A stretch of DNA of 64,000 nucleotides from Pyricularia pennisetigena (taxonomy: Eukaryota > Ascomycota > Sordariomycetes > Magnaporthales > Pyriculariaceae): the NCBI RefSeq assembly GCF_004337985.1, contig NC_043742.1, forward strand, positions 372,001 through 436,000, given 5' to 3'. Both the position numbers and the translations under genes were made by a program. Below the pieces are notes generated by a model. That model worked only from the letters and a program-made list of their open reading frames with translations, did not search any database and was not told the origin of the DNA. This document shows, piece after piece, positions 11,177 to 23,410 of this stretch; within the stretch, counting starts at the first letter, position 1, and each line of letters begins with the position of its first letter.

Positions 11177-11818
11177 TGTGAGGAGGTTACAAGATAGAAT
11201 AAGCTTAATCTTGACCGCGGGAAAAGTGGATCACGTATAAGGCTGATGGAACGTTGAAATGGCAGATAACCGTCTGCTAGCGGGTAATAGAGATAATATA
11301 TTATTGTTGCACAATCGATTCGTTGAATCGTTGAATCGATGAAAGTATAAAGGTGATAAATTTAAGGCTGAGTTGTGAATTACGTGTTCGAATCCGTAGG
11401 TGCAGATCTTCGATCCGGATATCCGGAATGCGGGGTTACGTCACATGATTTGGCCTTATTCATGTGACTGACCTGCCGACCTATTGAGCCTAACGGCCTG
11501 TTGTGCTTATGCATGCACAGAAAATCTGCGACCACAACGGGATTCGAACCCACGCACTTCAACAACGTATATATAATATAGATTATGGTACGTGCATTAT
11601 ACCACTAAGCTAGATCATATATCACGTATTTGTTTTGTTGTTAAAACTATGAACAAAGACGTGATATATAAAGCTTTGTGTGTATAAACACGTATACGTT
11701 TTATTTGTTATTTGTTATTTATTCAATGCAGGGTGATTAATAAAATTTGCCTGTGCCAGCCGTTAGAAAATAATGCAGGGTAGCTAATATAATTTGCCCT
11801 GCGCTAGCCATGTTCACA
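11177..11818 (+). repeat. Solo LTR, family A (copy 2)
   Basis: 642 bp, from TGTGAGGAGG to ATGTTCACA, flanked by the 5-bp duplication TTAAC (11,172-11,176 and 11,819-11,823). It is a solo LTR because no internal region follows. It is longer than copy 3 partly because an approximately 45-bp segment near its right end (GCAGGGT...GCCAGCC/GCTAGCC) is duplicated. The minus strand carries a tRNA-like region: a B-box core complement at 11,540-11,550 and an A-box-like complement at 11,598-11,612. Confidence 0.9.
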
Positions 11819-11934
11819 TTAACTACGCAAATGGATTAATTTAAAAGGACAATTCAACAGTTAACTGCCCTATTAACCCTGAAAAACGGCAATTCCACTA
11901 ATTTCAATTGTATTACGGGGTAAGATACCCCTAA

Positions 11935-12491
11935 TGTTAATTATATGCGTTATTTAGCATGTAATGGGCCCACGTTTATTTGTATATAAGCCACAATAAA
12001 TAGTGCCGAAGTGGGGCTTTTGGGGCTGTCGGACTTTTTATTATATTTTATATGTTGCAGGATTCGGGATTCAAAGTCAGCGAATGGGGTTTCACCCTGT
12101 ACTGGGTTTAACACCCACTCTGCACTCACGAATCAGCTACCTTATACCGGGTTGAAATTTTTGCCAAATCAGCAAATTAGTGCGAACCCAAAAATGGGTT
12201 ATATGGAAATAAGGGTGTTTTTTCAACAACGCATACAAAATAATCTTTCGGAAATTCGTGTGCGGCACCGGAACCCTTTACGGGGTGCGGACCCCCATTT
12301 CGATGTCGGAGAGTATGTAAGGGAGACAAAGCAAAGTCTCCCCGACCAATGAATTAAATTTATTAATCCCAAATTTAGTGAATAATTTGGTGCATTTAAG
12401 CCCTGTAATTACAGGTATTTACAACGCAATTAGCACCACGCCCGACCTAGGCTAATGCCTAAACCCCTGTTACCAACCCATTTTGTTCACA
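11935..12491 (-). repeat. LTR family C (copy 2), inverted
   Basis: 557 bp, from TGTTAATTATATGCG to TTTTGTTCACA, the reverse complement of the copies at 29,787 and 38,426. ATACC follows the right end and also occurs at 11,925-11,929, five bases short of the left end, so the exact boundary or target duplication is unclear. Confidence 0.8.
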
Positions 12492-13523
12492 ATACCGGAT
12501 ATCAGCGTTGCAGCCATATTACCGGCGGTATTAGCTAGATGGAAGTATTGCAACGCAAAAAACCGGAAATCCAAATCGATAAACCGAATCCAAATAAAAC
12601 AAAAATGCGTTTTGGAGCAGGCGAAAAAATTACCGCTATGGGAAAAATTATATTAGATATACAAATTGATATCTTGACGTTCCACGTAATACTAATTCAG
12701 ACATCATTTTTTTATACATTCGGGATATGGATAAATTTGGTATGAATTTAAACAACGCCAGTAATAAATTTATAAAAATCGATGGTACGAAAGTGCCAGT
12801 TTCACGTAAATGAGGGTATTAATGGTTTTTTCTACCAGGATTAAAACGAGGCGGACCGGAAACGGGTTTTATAAAAACACAAAGAACGCTAATAACGTTT
12901 TTAACCGAGGAAAAGCTAAAAATGGTTTACTGAAAATTCGGCCACCCCTTAGTAAAGCGTTTATGGAAAAGGTTATAAAAGGCGGGCCACGAGATTAACC
13001 GAAATGCATTAAAATTAATTAACCGTTTTTGTTATCATTACCAAATCAGGGCAGAGCTTAATAACGTTTTAAATTTATTTTAAAGGACGATATAAATTTC
13101 AGTTTACGAAATCGTAATGAACGTGATATATTTGGAATTAAAACCAGTTTTGCACGTAATCGACGCGAACACGGTACTCCAAGTTACTCGTTTTTAAAGT
13201 AATATAACAGCGAAGAAAATATGGGAGACAGTGAATAAATGCTGGATCGATACATATTTAGGACCACCCGATATTATTATATACGATGTAGGTACAAATT
13301 ATACCGCGGCCGGATTTCAAACAAAAGCAGGATTTTTCGGCATAATATGTAACCAAGTACTAATTGAGGCATGTTGGTTATTTGGAAAGGTCGAGCGTTA
13401 CTATAAACCGTTACGAAAAGCGTACGAAATAATAAAAGTCGAATGCAAGGAAATAATACCGCAAAACGCATTGTAAATAGCGGTAAAAACCGTGAACGAT
13501 ATTATAGGCCCGAACGGCCTAAT
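12492..13523 (+). mobile_element. Copia-type retrotransposon, family E, left part (protease and integrase)
   Basis: A RIP-degraded plus-strand pol remnant. Near 12,560-12,760 the translation resembles the aspartic protease region of fungal Copia polyproteins. At 13,231-13,476 it reads an integrase core (TYLGPPDIIIYDVGTNY... then GKVERYYKPLRKAYEII), the pattern I know from fungal Copia pol. The frame runs to GPNGLI at 13,523, where a Gypsy element interrupts it. It resumes at 19,432 with ATATTTACCCTATTGG, restoring GLIFTLLVFGA. No 5' LTR or gag is recognisable to the left. Confidence 0.8.
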
Positions 13524-13968
13524 TGTTACGACCAGACAGTTGGGCCGGTACTAATAAGGCCAGGCGGGGTCACACCCCTCCTAACGACATTCGGCCAGAG
13601 AAGACACCGACCGACAGGAAACAGGATTATATAAAAAAAGGATCACGTAACATCACGTAACCGCCAAAAAGACGATATAATTAATATATCACATATTAAT
13701 TATAACAGAACAAATAATACGCTGGTTAAGGGATATATTACACATATTATATTTAGGATCACGGACTATATAGGGACACGTTGATTACCATATAAATAGA
13801 ATTCAGTTTAGGATTATTTAGCACCAATTAATTTATTACCTATTTAGGAATCGATTATAATTTCACCCCAATCATTGAAAACCCCAATTACCTAATTAAA
13901 ACGTTTAATTGTTATAACCCACTATATTTAATCCTAAAAGCAGGTTACCCAATATTTGAATTGTGTTA
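13524..13968 (+). repeat. 5' LTR of Gypsy D
   Basis: About 445 bp beginning TGTTACGACC. From about 13,777 it aligns with the truncated 3' LTR at 19,234-19,431 and with the fragment at 36,144-36,370. Confidence 0.75.
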
Positions 13969-14836
13969 TTTTAACTGCTCCTATTCAGTATTTTGCCTTC
14001 AAATATACCGAATAATATCGCCGAAACGATATTTTCCAACAAAATTACCCTTTCAACCCTTTTTACCATTAATCTTCCGGCCAGCGGTAACGCCTTAGGC
14101 CAAATGGTCGCGACGTTTTAAGCGGAAAATCGACAATTCCAAAAACGAATAACCGAACAAATTAATCGAATTAATAGGAATTATATTAAATACCCTTTAC
14201 CATTATTCTACGATAATATCCCAGGTACTTTATAAGGATTTTTTACAGGAACCCGGGCCTGCTACTATTTTAACGAGGATAATTCCGGTAATAACGCAAA
14301 TAAAATTATTTATGCACTTTCGTTATTAAAAAGCGATGCGTTCGCCTAATGCGAACCAATTTTATGAAGTTATTTGGACCACGATAAGAAAAAAGACCGT
14401 AAAATTAAAATTAACCGCATTTTCGACGATTATAACAATTTCGAAAAATATTTTAGGGGAAGACTCGGTAACCCAGACGAGGAACGCACGGTTAGACGTA
14501 AATTCGTGCGTTCTACCCATATTAAATCGGTATCCAAATATACCAGTAAATTTCGATAAATTACCGCCAAATTATTATAGGGCCCCGAATTTCTAATAGC
14601 ACGTTTTTATGCGGGATTTAAAAAAAAAGGTTAAAAACGAATTTGTTAAAGAAAAACGACCGAATATTTTAACCGAGTACGTAAAGTTAGCAATTAAAAT
14701 CATTAACCGATTTTATAAATGAAAATTGGAACGACGCGAAAAATGTAGCGCATAGGGCCCAGTTTTACCATAAATCAATATAGGTCGCAAATATTAATAC
14801 CCTAAACCGCCTCGCTAATATAGTATTTCCCACGGA

Positions 14837-17800
14837 ATGTATAACGGGTTTATGGATTTTAACGCGACGCAATATAAAAGATTTCGTAAAAATTTTAAAA
14901 ATAGTAAATGTTTTAAATGTGATAAACCGGGATATAATGCCAAATTTTATCCCAAAAGCATTCCAGGTATATATCCCGATTTTGTAACCGGATGCCAAAA
15001 CAATACCCCCGATTCCAAAAAACTACAAAAATTTAACGTTACTATTTATTAACAAATATAACCGGATTAATATAGCCGAATAAATTGGACCATATATTAC
15101 GACGACAATTATATAATTTATAATAGCGCAAAAATGGACGCAGGTTAATACCCGCAAAAACTTAAAAGTACCCGTACCCTAACAGTAGGGCACCGCGAAT
15201 TTATTAAACCCAGACCACCAGTTTAATTACGTAAATAAAACGCCAAATTACCCGAATTAACGGAATTAAATACCTTAGAAAAGTTAAAATTAAAACTATT
15301 GGGATAAACCCACCGTATCCAAATAATTGAGCAGACCCTAACAAACGAATCCAATAACGAATTAAAAGAAGAATTTAGCGAAAAAGGGTTATACTTTTAA
15401 ATTTATATAATGCGGTAAAGGAAAAAAACCCTTATATATATATATATAAAAACCCATCGATTTGTACCGAAACGACCAATTAATACAATTCCCCGGGATA
15501 CTATTTTGAATACAAAGATAAAACCTTACAGGACCAATCAATCTAATATTCGGAAACCACCTAATTTTGGATATTAAATACCCCAAACACACAAAACTTT
15601 TTGGGTAAAATGTTTTCGAAATAATTGCGGATTACATTTTAATAGAAAATAGTCCACGATTTTGTCCCACGACGACGCAAAATAATAAGTATCCACAAAA
15701 AATATACCACCACCGAATTACCCAGTGGGGAAATTAAAATATAATTTATTACCGAGCCAGCTATGATTCTTACCTTTTATAACGATTACCCCATAAGATA
15801 TTACAATTTAAAACAATTTCCATGGTACGAATGCACCCGAAATAGTTGTAAATCATATATATTAACCAAAATATAGGTATACTACGAAATAAATTTACGA
15901 TAACCAGGGCCCCCACTAATAACCAGAATTATGTGGAACTTTAACGTAGAAAATAACGAAATACCTACGAACGCACGAAAAACACCCAAATTAACAGGAC
16001 ACCGATTTAATAAAATCAGAATTAAAAGCAGTTAAACGCCCCGAAATAAAAAAATAAAAGCCTACGACGCGAATCCAGCAAATGAAAAAATTAAAATGGT
16101 TAAACGGTATAAGGTACCAGACAGTAGCAATAAGAACGGAATAAAAACCTTGAACGCCACGCAACCCACGAGGGTAGCATAGAAATATACATTCCTAAAT
16201 ATACGATTTAATGGAAAATTTATACGAGCGTTTTTTAATAGCGGAGTATAAAGCATTTATATTACCTTAAAAATCGTGAAATAACGACGGATATTTTGGT
16301 AATAAAAAAAGATTATACCAACTGCAAGCCGTAAAAGGAAAGGCAATTTTATACGGGAATGGCACCATCGAAACAAAAACTGTACATTTTTGGATGAAAA
16401 GCTATAAATGAAAAAAACAAATTATTTTGTATATTACGGAAATCGGGAATAAAAATATAATTGTAGGAATTTTATGGTTTAAAAAAAGCAACCCCCGGAC
16501 AAATTGGATTATAAACCAAATTTAATGGGAAAAGCATTGAATTATTAAACGATTTCCAGCACAGTAGGGTTTATAAAGGAAGCATAGGGTATGGAAAAAC
16601 GAAATAAAATAAATGGCGTATTTGCAGGAAGGACGACCAAACCCGGAGCTAATGTCGAAAAAAAGCGATTGTCCACAGGTTGAAACCGATCCAATTATAT
16701 AATATTAACCACGAAAAAATATACCGAAAACGGTGAAATTCCAGAAAGAAATTAAATTTGTATACGATTATTTAACCAAAAGCTCGAAACCGGATGACCC
16801 GAACACAGCCCGTTGGACCACGAAATACCATCAAAAAAAGGAATTTAATTGAAGTTTTATAAAATATATAGTCTAAATCTAACATAAATGGAGGTTTTAA
16901 ACCAATAACTTGTAGAAAACCTTAAAAAAGGATACATTAGACCATTGATATTATCAGTAGGACACCTAATCTTTTTCGTACCAGAGGAAAACGGAGAATT
17001 ACGACTTTGCGTGGATTATAAATAATTAAACGATATTTAAATAAAAAATTGCTACCCGCTCCCATTAATAGGAAGATTTTGAAACATGTTTTACTAAATA
17101 CAATGGTTTATAATATTAAGTTTTAAAACAATATACAGCTTAATCCGTATAAAGGAAAGCGAGGAATGGAAAACAATATTTGGCATTAGACGAAAATATT
17201 ACGAATATTTGGTAATGCCTTTCGGTTTTACGAACGCCCCCGCAATTTTTTAAATTATAATGAACCCCGTTTTTATAGAGTGTTTAAATATTTTTGTCGT
17301 TGTTTGCTTGGACGATATCCTTGTTTTTTCCAAAACGTTGAAGGAATATAAAAAATACGTTTACACAGTTCTACAAAAGCTACAAAACGTTAAACTTTTG
17401 ATTGAACCAGAAAAATGTATTTTTTATAACAAGCAAATTAATTTCCTAAAATATATTATCTCCCTTAAAGAAATTTAGGATAAAGAAATCAAAGATCTAA
17501 ACAGTAAAAAAAGCCCCAATTATAAAGCGTAAAAAACGCTCGGGTATTTTTTGGATATATAAATTTTTACAAAACCTTTATTAAGGGTTACGGCGCGATC
17601 GCCACCCCGTTGACCAATATGATTAAGAAGGATTTAAAATTCCAATGGACGGAATAAATATAATAAGTTTTCAAACAATTACAAAACGCAATAACACGAA
17701 AACCAATTTTTAAAATATTAGACCCAATAAAACCTTTCGAAGTCGGAACCGACGTATCCGATTATGTAATCGGAGGACAATTTAGCCAACGAAAAGAAGA

Positions 17801-18266
17801 AAAACGTTTGCATTGTTGCGCCTTTCTTTCGCAAAAATTACATAAATTAAAATTTAATTATCAAATCCATGATAAAGAATTTATGGCTATTGTCCGAGCA
17901 TTCGAAAAATGGAGAACACAATTATCCGGAATTAAATACGAAGTATTAATTTATACGGATTATAAAAACCTGACCTATTCTACCACCAGCAAAATGTTGA
18001 ACAAACGACAAATTAAATGGGTAAAATTCCTATTAAAATTTTATTTTAGGATTATTTGTCGAAAAGGAATAAAAAACGGTAGGGCCGACGCCTTTAGCAA
18101 GAATCCAAATTATAAAAACATAATACCCGAGGAAATACGGAAAATCTTTACAATAAACGATAACGGAAACTTTTTACCAATTTACCGAAATTTTATAACG
18201 ACTAACACGGGAATTATATTAGACGAAATACGAAAAATCCACGAAAATAAAATTTACGGATATTAA
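14837..18266 (+). pseudogene. Degraded gag-pol of Gypsy D
   Basis: Remnants of the Gypsy D polyprotein. The nucleocapsid knuckle is at about 14,900-14,945. The reverse transcriptase palm has CLDD at about 17,310. The RNase H domain is 153 residues of uninterrupted frame (17,808-18,266) and contains LSQKLH, YQIHDKEF, IYTDYKNLTY and RIICRKGIKNGRADAFS. It is the best preserved block. Intervening frames carry many TAA and TAG stops. No functional product is expected. Confidence 0.8.
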
Positions 18267-19233
18267 GGAATTTCCAAAATATGGAAACGGTTAAAATAAT
18301 ATTATAATTTTAAAAGAATACGATAAGTACGAAAAGGCATCAAAAATTGCGAATTTTGCGTAAAAAAGCAAATCCGCAAAATATAAACTTTATAGGCTTT
18401 TACAATTTTTACCAACCCCTGACAAGGTATGGTAAACGATTACAATAAGTTTTATCGTTAAATTTCCATGGTCCGAAAAACCATTTATTAAAACCAAATA
18501 CGATAGCATATTAGTTATAATGGACAAATTCACCAAATACGTTTATTTCCTACCTTATAAGGAAAGTAGCAACGCCGAAAAAATCGCTTACATATTCCTG
18601 CGAAAAATTGTCAGCAACCACGGACTTCCAAAACACATTATTACGGATAATAATAAGCTTTTTACATTAAAGTTTTAAAAGTTTTTAATGGAATAGCTAG
18701 GAACCGACCACAAATTGTTTACAGTATTCCACCCACAAACGGACGGATAAAAAAAACGAGCGTACCAAATATTAAAACAATACCTAAAATGTTATTTAAA
18801 CTACAAACAGGATAATTAGGTACAATTATTACCTACAGCATAATTGGCGTATAATAGCTCAAAAAATGAAAATACCAAAATAACCCCGCTTTATACCAAT
18901 TACAGATTTAACCCTACGGTATATGGAAAACCAGAAGCCATAATCACGGCCCCACGAGCCGATAAACAAATAAACGAATTACGAAAATTCCAACAAAAGT
19001 CAGAATTCGTATGAAAAAATGGCCAAATACGTTAATTAATATCGAATAAAGGGATTACCCTTCCAGAATGGAAATAGCGTTTATCTTATTCGACGTAATA
19101 TTAAAATACAGCGACCAAATAGCAAATTTAATTTTAAAAAACTTGGACTTTTTAAAATCGACAAAAAGATTAGCGAAACCAATTACAGATTGTTACTACC
19201 AGGAATTATGAAAATCCACTTAGGGTTAGGGTT

Positions 19234-19431
19234 AAAAGGACACGTTTATTATTATATAAATAGAATTTACCTTAAGATTGTTTAGCAGCAATTAATTACC
19301 ACCTATTTAGGCATCGATTATTACTTCACCCCAGTTATTAAAAACCGCAGTTACCCAGTCAAAACGCTCAGTTGCTTTAAACCACTGTACTTTTCCCTAA
19401 GAATAGGTTACCCGATACCTCCATCGTAACA
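19234..19431 (+). repeat. Truncated 3' LTR of Gypsy D
   Basis: Only the right 200 bp or so of the LTR remain, ending ATCGTAACA at the target duplication. The missing left half is replaced by a junction carrying TTAGGGTTAGGGTT (19,220-19,233). Confidence 0.75.
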
Positions 19432-22400
19432 CTAATATTTACCCTATTGGTATTCGGGGCAACGCCATGCATTACCCCCGATTAAGCGCTTTCAAGAAAC
19501 TAAATATAACGCGCCGAAGCCGTTAATAAAGCTATCAAGGAATTTAAAAAAATAATGGCGCAAAAGAAAATTAAAAAAACAATAAAAACGAAAAATGGCC
19601 CGAGGATCGAATTAAAAATGCCAATATTATTGGAATTGGGACTAAAGGTTTTAAGATATCAAGAAAAACAAAAGTGGACCGGACTTTTTAAGGTATTTAA
19701 CGTATTAAATTGGATATTCACTGTTAATATGGTAAATGGCCTTTCCGCGTTCCGAAACACGTATGTAAAACTATACCACCGTTTTATAAAGCAAATAAAA
19801 AAAATAACAACGCAATTATATCGACGGAACCAACATTCCGATACACGAAGCCAGAGCAGCTAAAACGCAGGGGGCGATTAAAAAAATCGGGGAATCGAAA
19901 ATTATATGTTCGAAACGAACCCACAAAGACGAGGAACGCATAGCCCGAAATCACAGTATAAATACCACCCCTGGATATAAAATGAAAGGACGACGAGGTA
20001 TAAAAATGGCGTTTTAAATTGAAAAACCATATAAAAACGAGATTTAAACGATTATTAAGGAAAATATATAAAACGGTAAATACCCAATTTTTAACAGAAA
20101 AGGAGTAACGAACCCACGAATTTGCCGTTAAATATAAACGAGAAAACCAACTTAAAGCTCCCGGGAAGCCGTTCAAAGAACTTATATGGTAGGAGGTTAA
20201 TTTTCTGTTGGTTCCAAGAATTTTGCAACCGGGAAACAAAAGGTAATTTAAGAATTAAAGGATTTTCAGATCGCGATTCGTAAACGAAATTAAGGGGTTA
20301 TTAAAACGGTTGTATAAAAAATTACGTTTTATTGTATAGTGATACAACGATTTCGAAAAAAAGCTATTTACGCAATTACCTATAATCATACGGTGCAACC
20401 AAAAGTTTATTTTAATTTTTATACCGGTTGAAAAATAGTTCGGATACGATTTAATATTTAGGAATATTAGGCAAACGTACCTTTAAAGTTTTACGAAATT
20501 ATAAAAGGACGTTTTCGTGCGAATTCCGAAAAAATCTAATATGGATATCCCGTTAACACGGTGTTTAAATTTATAAAACCCTTTTACGGATCCGCAAAAA
20601 CAGGTTTATAATGTTTCTTTATATACCAACATTACTAAAAAAAGCGTTGAAACTTTATTCCATCAAATTACGACCCGTATTGACTCCTTTCCAAACAAAA
20701 TGATAATTTTGGTATTATGGAAATACAAACAAATAATACGTTTAATTTGGGAAATAAAAGGTTTATTCGGAAAAAGCAGAAAAAGCTCGAAAAAACGGGT
20801 TTTAAGGTTAAGCTGTAAACGATTATATGGCCAGGAAACGAGCAAAGCTTTAACGGCTATTTAATTCAAATATATAATAAAGGTTTAAATATGCGCCAAA
20901 AAAGGGAATTCGACAAATTGCAACTTATAACGACGAACCAACCAGGGACAAAATATAAATATATTATTTAACGAGCCGAAAAGGCGTACGTTATATCGAT
21001 TTATTAACTGGAAGCTGTGTTCGATTATACCGCGGCGGCGTAAGCAATAAAGCCCGATAACGAAAATTATTATTTGATAAATAAACGATTCGAATGGCAA
21101 CGCCAAAACGAATAAAAAGGGTTTATTTATATGAGATCGACCTTAAAACAGCAAACTTATACGTATTTGTCGACGGGTTTGTTGCTAATAATAAATATTT
21201 TAATTCTTGAATCGGATACGTGATACTTTACGGGAACGAATGCTCCGTAAATTAGGAAACCGGTTTTCAAATAACCGGTAATATTATATATTAGTTACTA
21301 TTAACCAAATGTTCCAAAATTACAAAAAACGTGTTGGCAAACGAAATTTATAGTATCGTTAATGGATCTAATATCAAATTTGTATTAAAAACCACTATTG
21401 GAACCATTTTAAAAAAGCTGAATTTACTTCCATCGTTTATAATAATATGCACGGATAGCCTTTCCTTACACCAGTGCCTAGTGCAATAAGGAATAACAGC
21501 GGAAAAACGACTAATAATTAATTTTGTAAATTTAAAACAATTATATAAAAATCGCAAAGTTGAAAAAATTAGGTGAATTTTAGGACATATTAATCCGGCA
21601 AATTTTATAATAAAAAAATACCCAATTGGGTTTTCACCGAGTTTATTATTATCAATTCGACGGTAATACGCATTAGACAGGTGGTTAAAAATTATAAAAT
21701 TCACCGGTAAAAACGAGAAAGTTAACGGACAAATTAAAGTAATTGGGAGCGGCGGAATGATATAATAAATCGTTGGCGATTAAAAAAACCCGCCGCGAGG
21801 TGAAACGCATCGTTGGAAAACACCGAAAAATACCGCAACGATTTTACCAAAAGTAAAAAAAAATAAAAAGAGCGTTATAAAACCCTAACAGTATATATTA
21901 GGTCAAATATTTTCGTTATTATTTTCCTCCTTATCCTCCTGCTTAAATAAAGCATTATATTCGGTTTAAATAACTTTCTTAATTTATCAAATCCTAAATT
22001 GCCGAACTATTACCGCATAACCGGCGGAATGGCGTTCCTCCGACGATAAACATTTATAATTATTATTCGCGGTAAAACTGTTTTTATAAAAGGCGATTAT
22101 TAATATATTTTTGGTGCTTATACGCCACCGATCTAAATGTTCAAAAGGTTTATTATTGGATTAAAATATATAAACAACGTTTAAATAAATATACGGCGAT
22201 AGTCGTGATGGGAAATTTAAAGGGAGGCGTTTCGGTTTTACGTTTTTTAGGAATAGTGGTTGTAAATACGTAACCAGATTTTTTGGGTTCGTTTTTAAAT
22301 AGCGCACCGTTTTTTTCCAACTTATAAATACGTAGGAAAAATATTACTGGTCTAAAAGCGATAATGGGATTAAACGAAAATCGTATCAATTAACAGGATA

Positions 22401-23410
22401 GTTGAAAAAAACAAATTCCAAATTACTAAATTTATATTAATTTTTACGAATAACCCTGTTTATATTTGGTATAGCGACCAAACGGCGGAACAATGCTGTA
22501 ATAAATATGAGAATATCCCTGCTAAATTTGTTTACCAGCGAAATAACAATTAAAACAGGCCCAATAACGAGTAGGGCGTAAAATTAAAAAAATAATACTT
22601 AATAGTCTTAATAATAACGATAAAATTAAAAACAAAGATTTACCTTCGTCGGAAACGTCGGGAAAAGCAGAAATAATGGCAAAGGTTTAATTAAAACTTA
22701 GCCGATTAATAAAAAGGAAAGATAAAATAACAAATAAAGAGCAAAACAGTTAAAAAGGATAATTACCAAAAGGTAATTTAAAAAGAAGTTGAAAAAGGTT
22801 TTAAGAAACTACTATAACTACGTATTACAATTCGTAGTAGGAAAAGGTCCTTTTATAAGTAAAAGGATCGCCAAAAATTTGCAGTTAATTAAAAACGACG
22901 TCGCTGCAATCGAATAATAAAGTAAATGAATAATAGGAGCGTTGAACGAACTTATTAAAAATTACTATTGCTAAAAAAGGCTACGTAATTAATAATTATT
23001 ATAATAGGAACTTCTAACGGGTTGCGGAAAGTAAAGGCGCAACCAATAAATATTAAAACCGCTTTTAGAAATTGCATCGCAAATTATATGGCTGTTTTTG
23101 TTATTTTCGTTTTATAAATTGTTATTGCGATTGGAATAGAGGTTATTTACCGCGTGCAGAAAAGAAAAATTGCCGGTATTGGAATAAAGGGAATCGCGGT
23201 TAAATTAACAATAGAGCGATGAATTACGTGCAATGCCGCACAGGCCAATGACACATAATTCACCCGCCCAATTACGAAGTATAAGACGGAAGGACGTTCA
23301 GAAACTCACCTTTAGACAGTTTCATAGAACAGATAATCAATATATATCTTTATACTCGAATAAACAACGTTCTGTTGATCGATCGACGTTACGAAAAGCC
23401 TATGAAGATT
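19432..23410 (+). mobile_element. Copia-type retrotransposon, family E, right part with 3' LTR
   Basis: Continues the pol frame interrupted at 13,523. The C-terminal integrase tail at 19,555-19,863 includes a KWTGLFKVFNV block. A degraded reverse transcriptase follows at about 20,140-21,100, with RSRFVNEIKG, IKPFYG and a GIMEIQTNN segment where fungal Copia elements have a QTDD-type catalytic motif. RNase H is at about 21,130-21,700. The 3' LTR at 23,177-23,410 matches solo LTRs at 31,563-31,793 and 39,401-39,631. Stops in all frames indicate RIP decay. Confidence 0.8.
23177..23410 (+). repeat. 3' LTR of Copia E
   Basis: Begins TATTGGAATAAAGGG, where the undecayed copies have TGTTGGAATAGAGG, and runs to about 23,410. 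An A/G-rich stretch (GCAGAAAAGAAAAA) lies just upstream, as expected for a polypurine tract. Confidence 0.75.

Larger units (their letters stand above)
13524..19431 (+). mobile_element. Gypsy-type LTR retrotransposon, family D, inserted in Copia integrase
   Basis: A 5,908-bp element between a 5-bp duplication CTAAT (13,519-13,523 and 19,432-19,436). The 5' LTR is 13,524-13,968. The 3' LTR is truncated to about 19,234-19,431. Plus-strand coding order is gag with a decayed CCHC knuckle (14,837-15,052; CFKCDKPGY, with His and the last Cys changed to Tyr), then reverse transcriptase with CLDDILVFSKTLKEYKK (17,260-17,478), RNase H (17,808-18,266, with DKEFMAIVRAFEKWR and YTDYKNLTY), and integrase core around 18,470-18,900. 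Stops and missense changes fit RIP, so it is dead. Confidence 0.9.

Noticed and set aside
19555..19863. Stand-alone 102-aa gene
   Set aside because: It is the C-terminal integrase part of the Copia polyprotein, separated from the rest only by the Gypsy D insertion.
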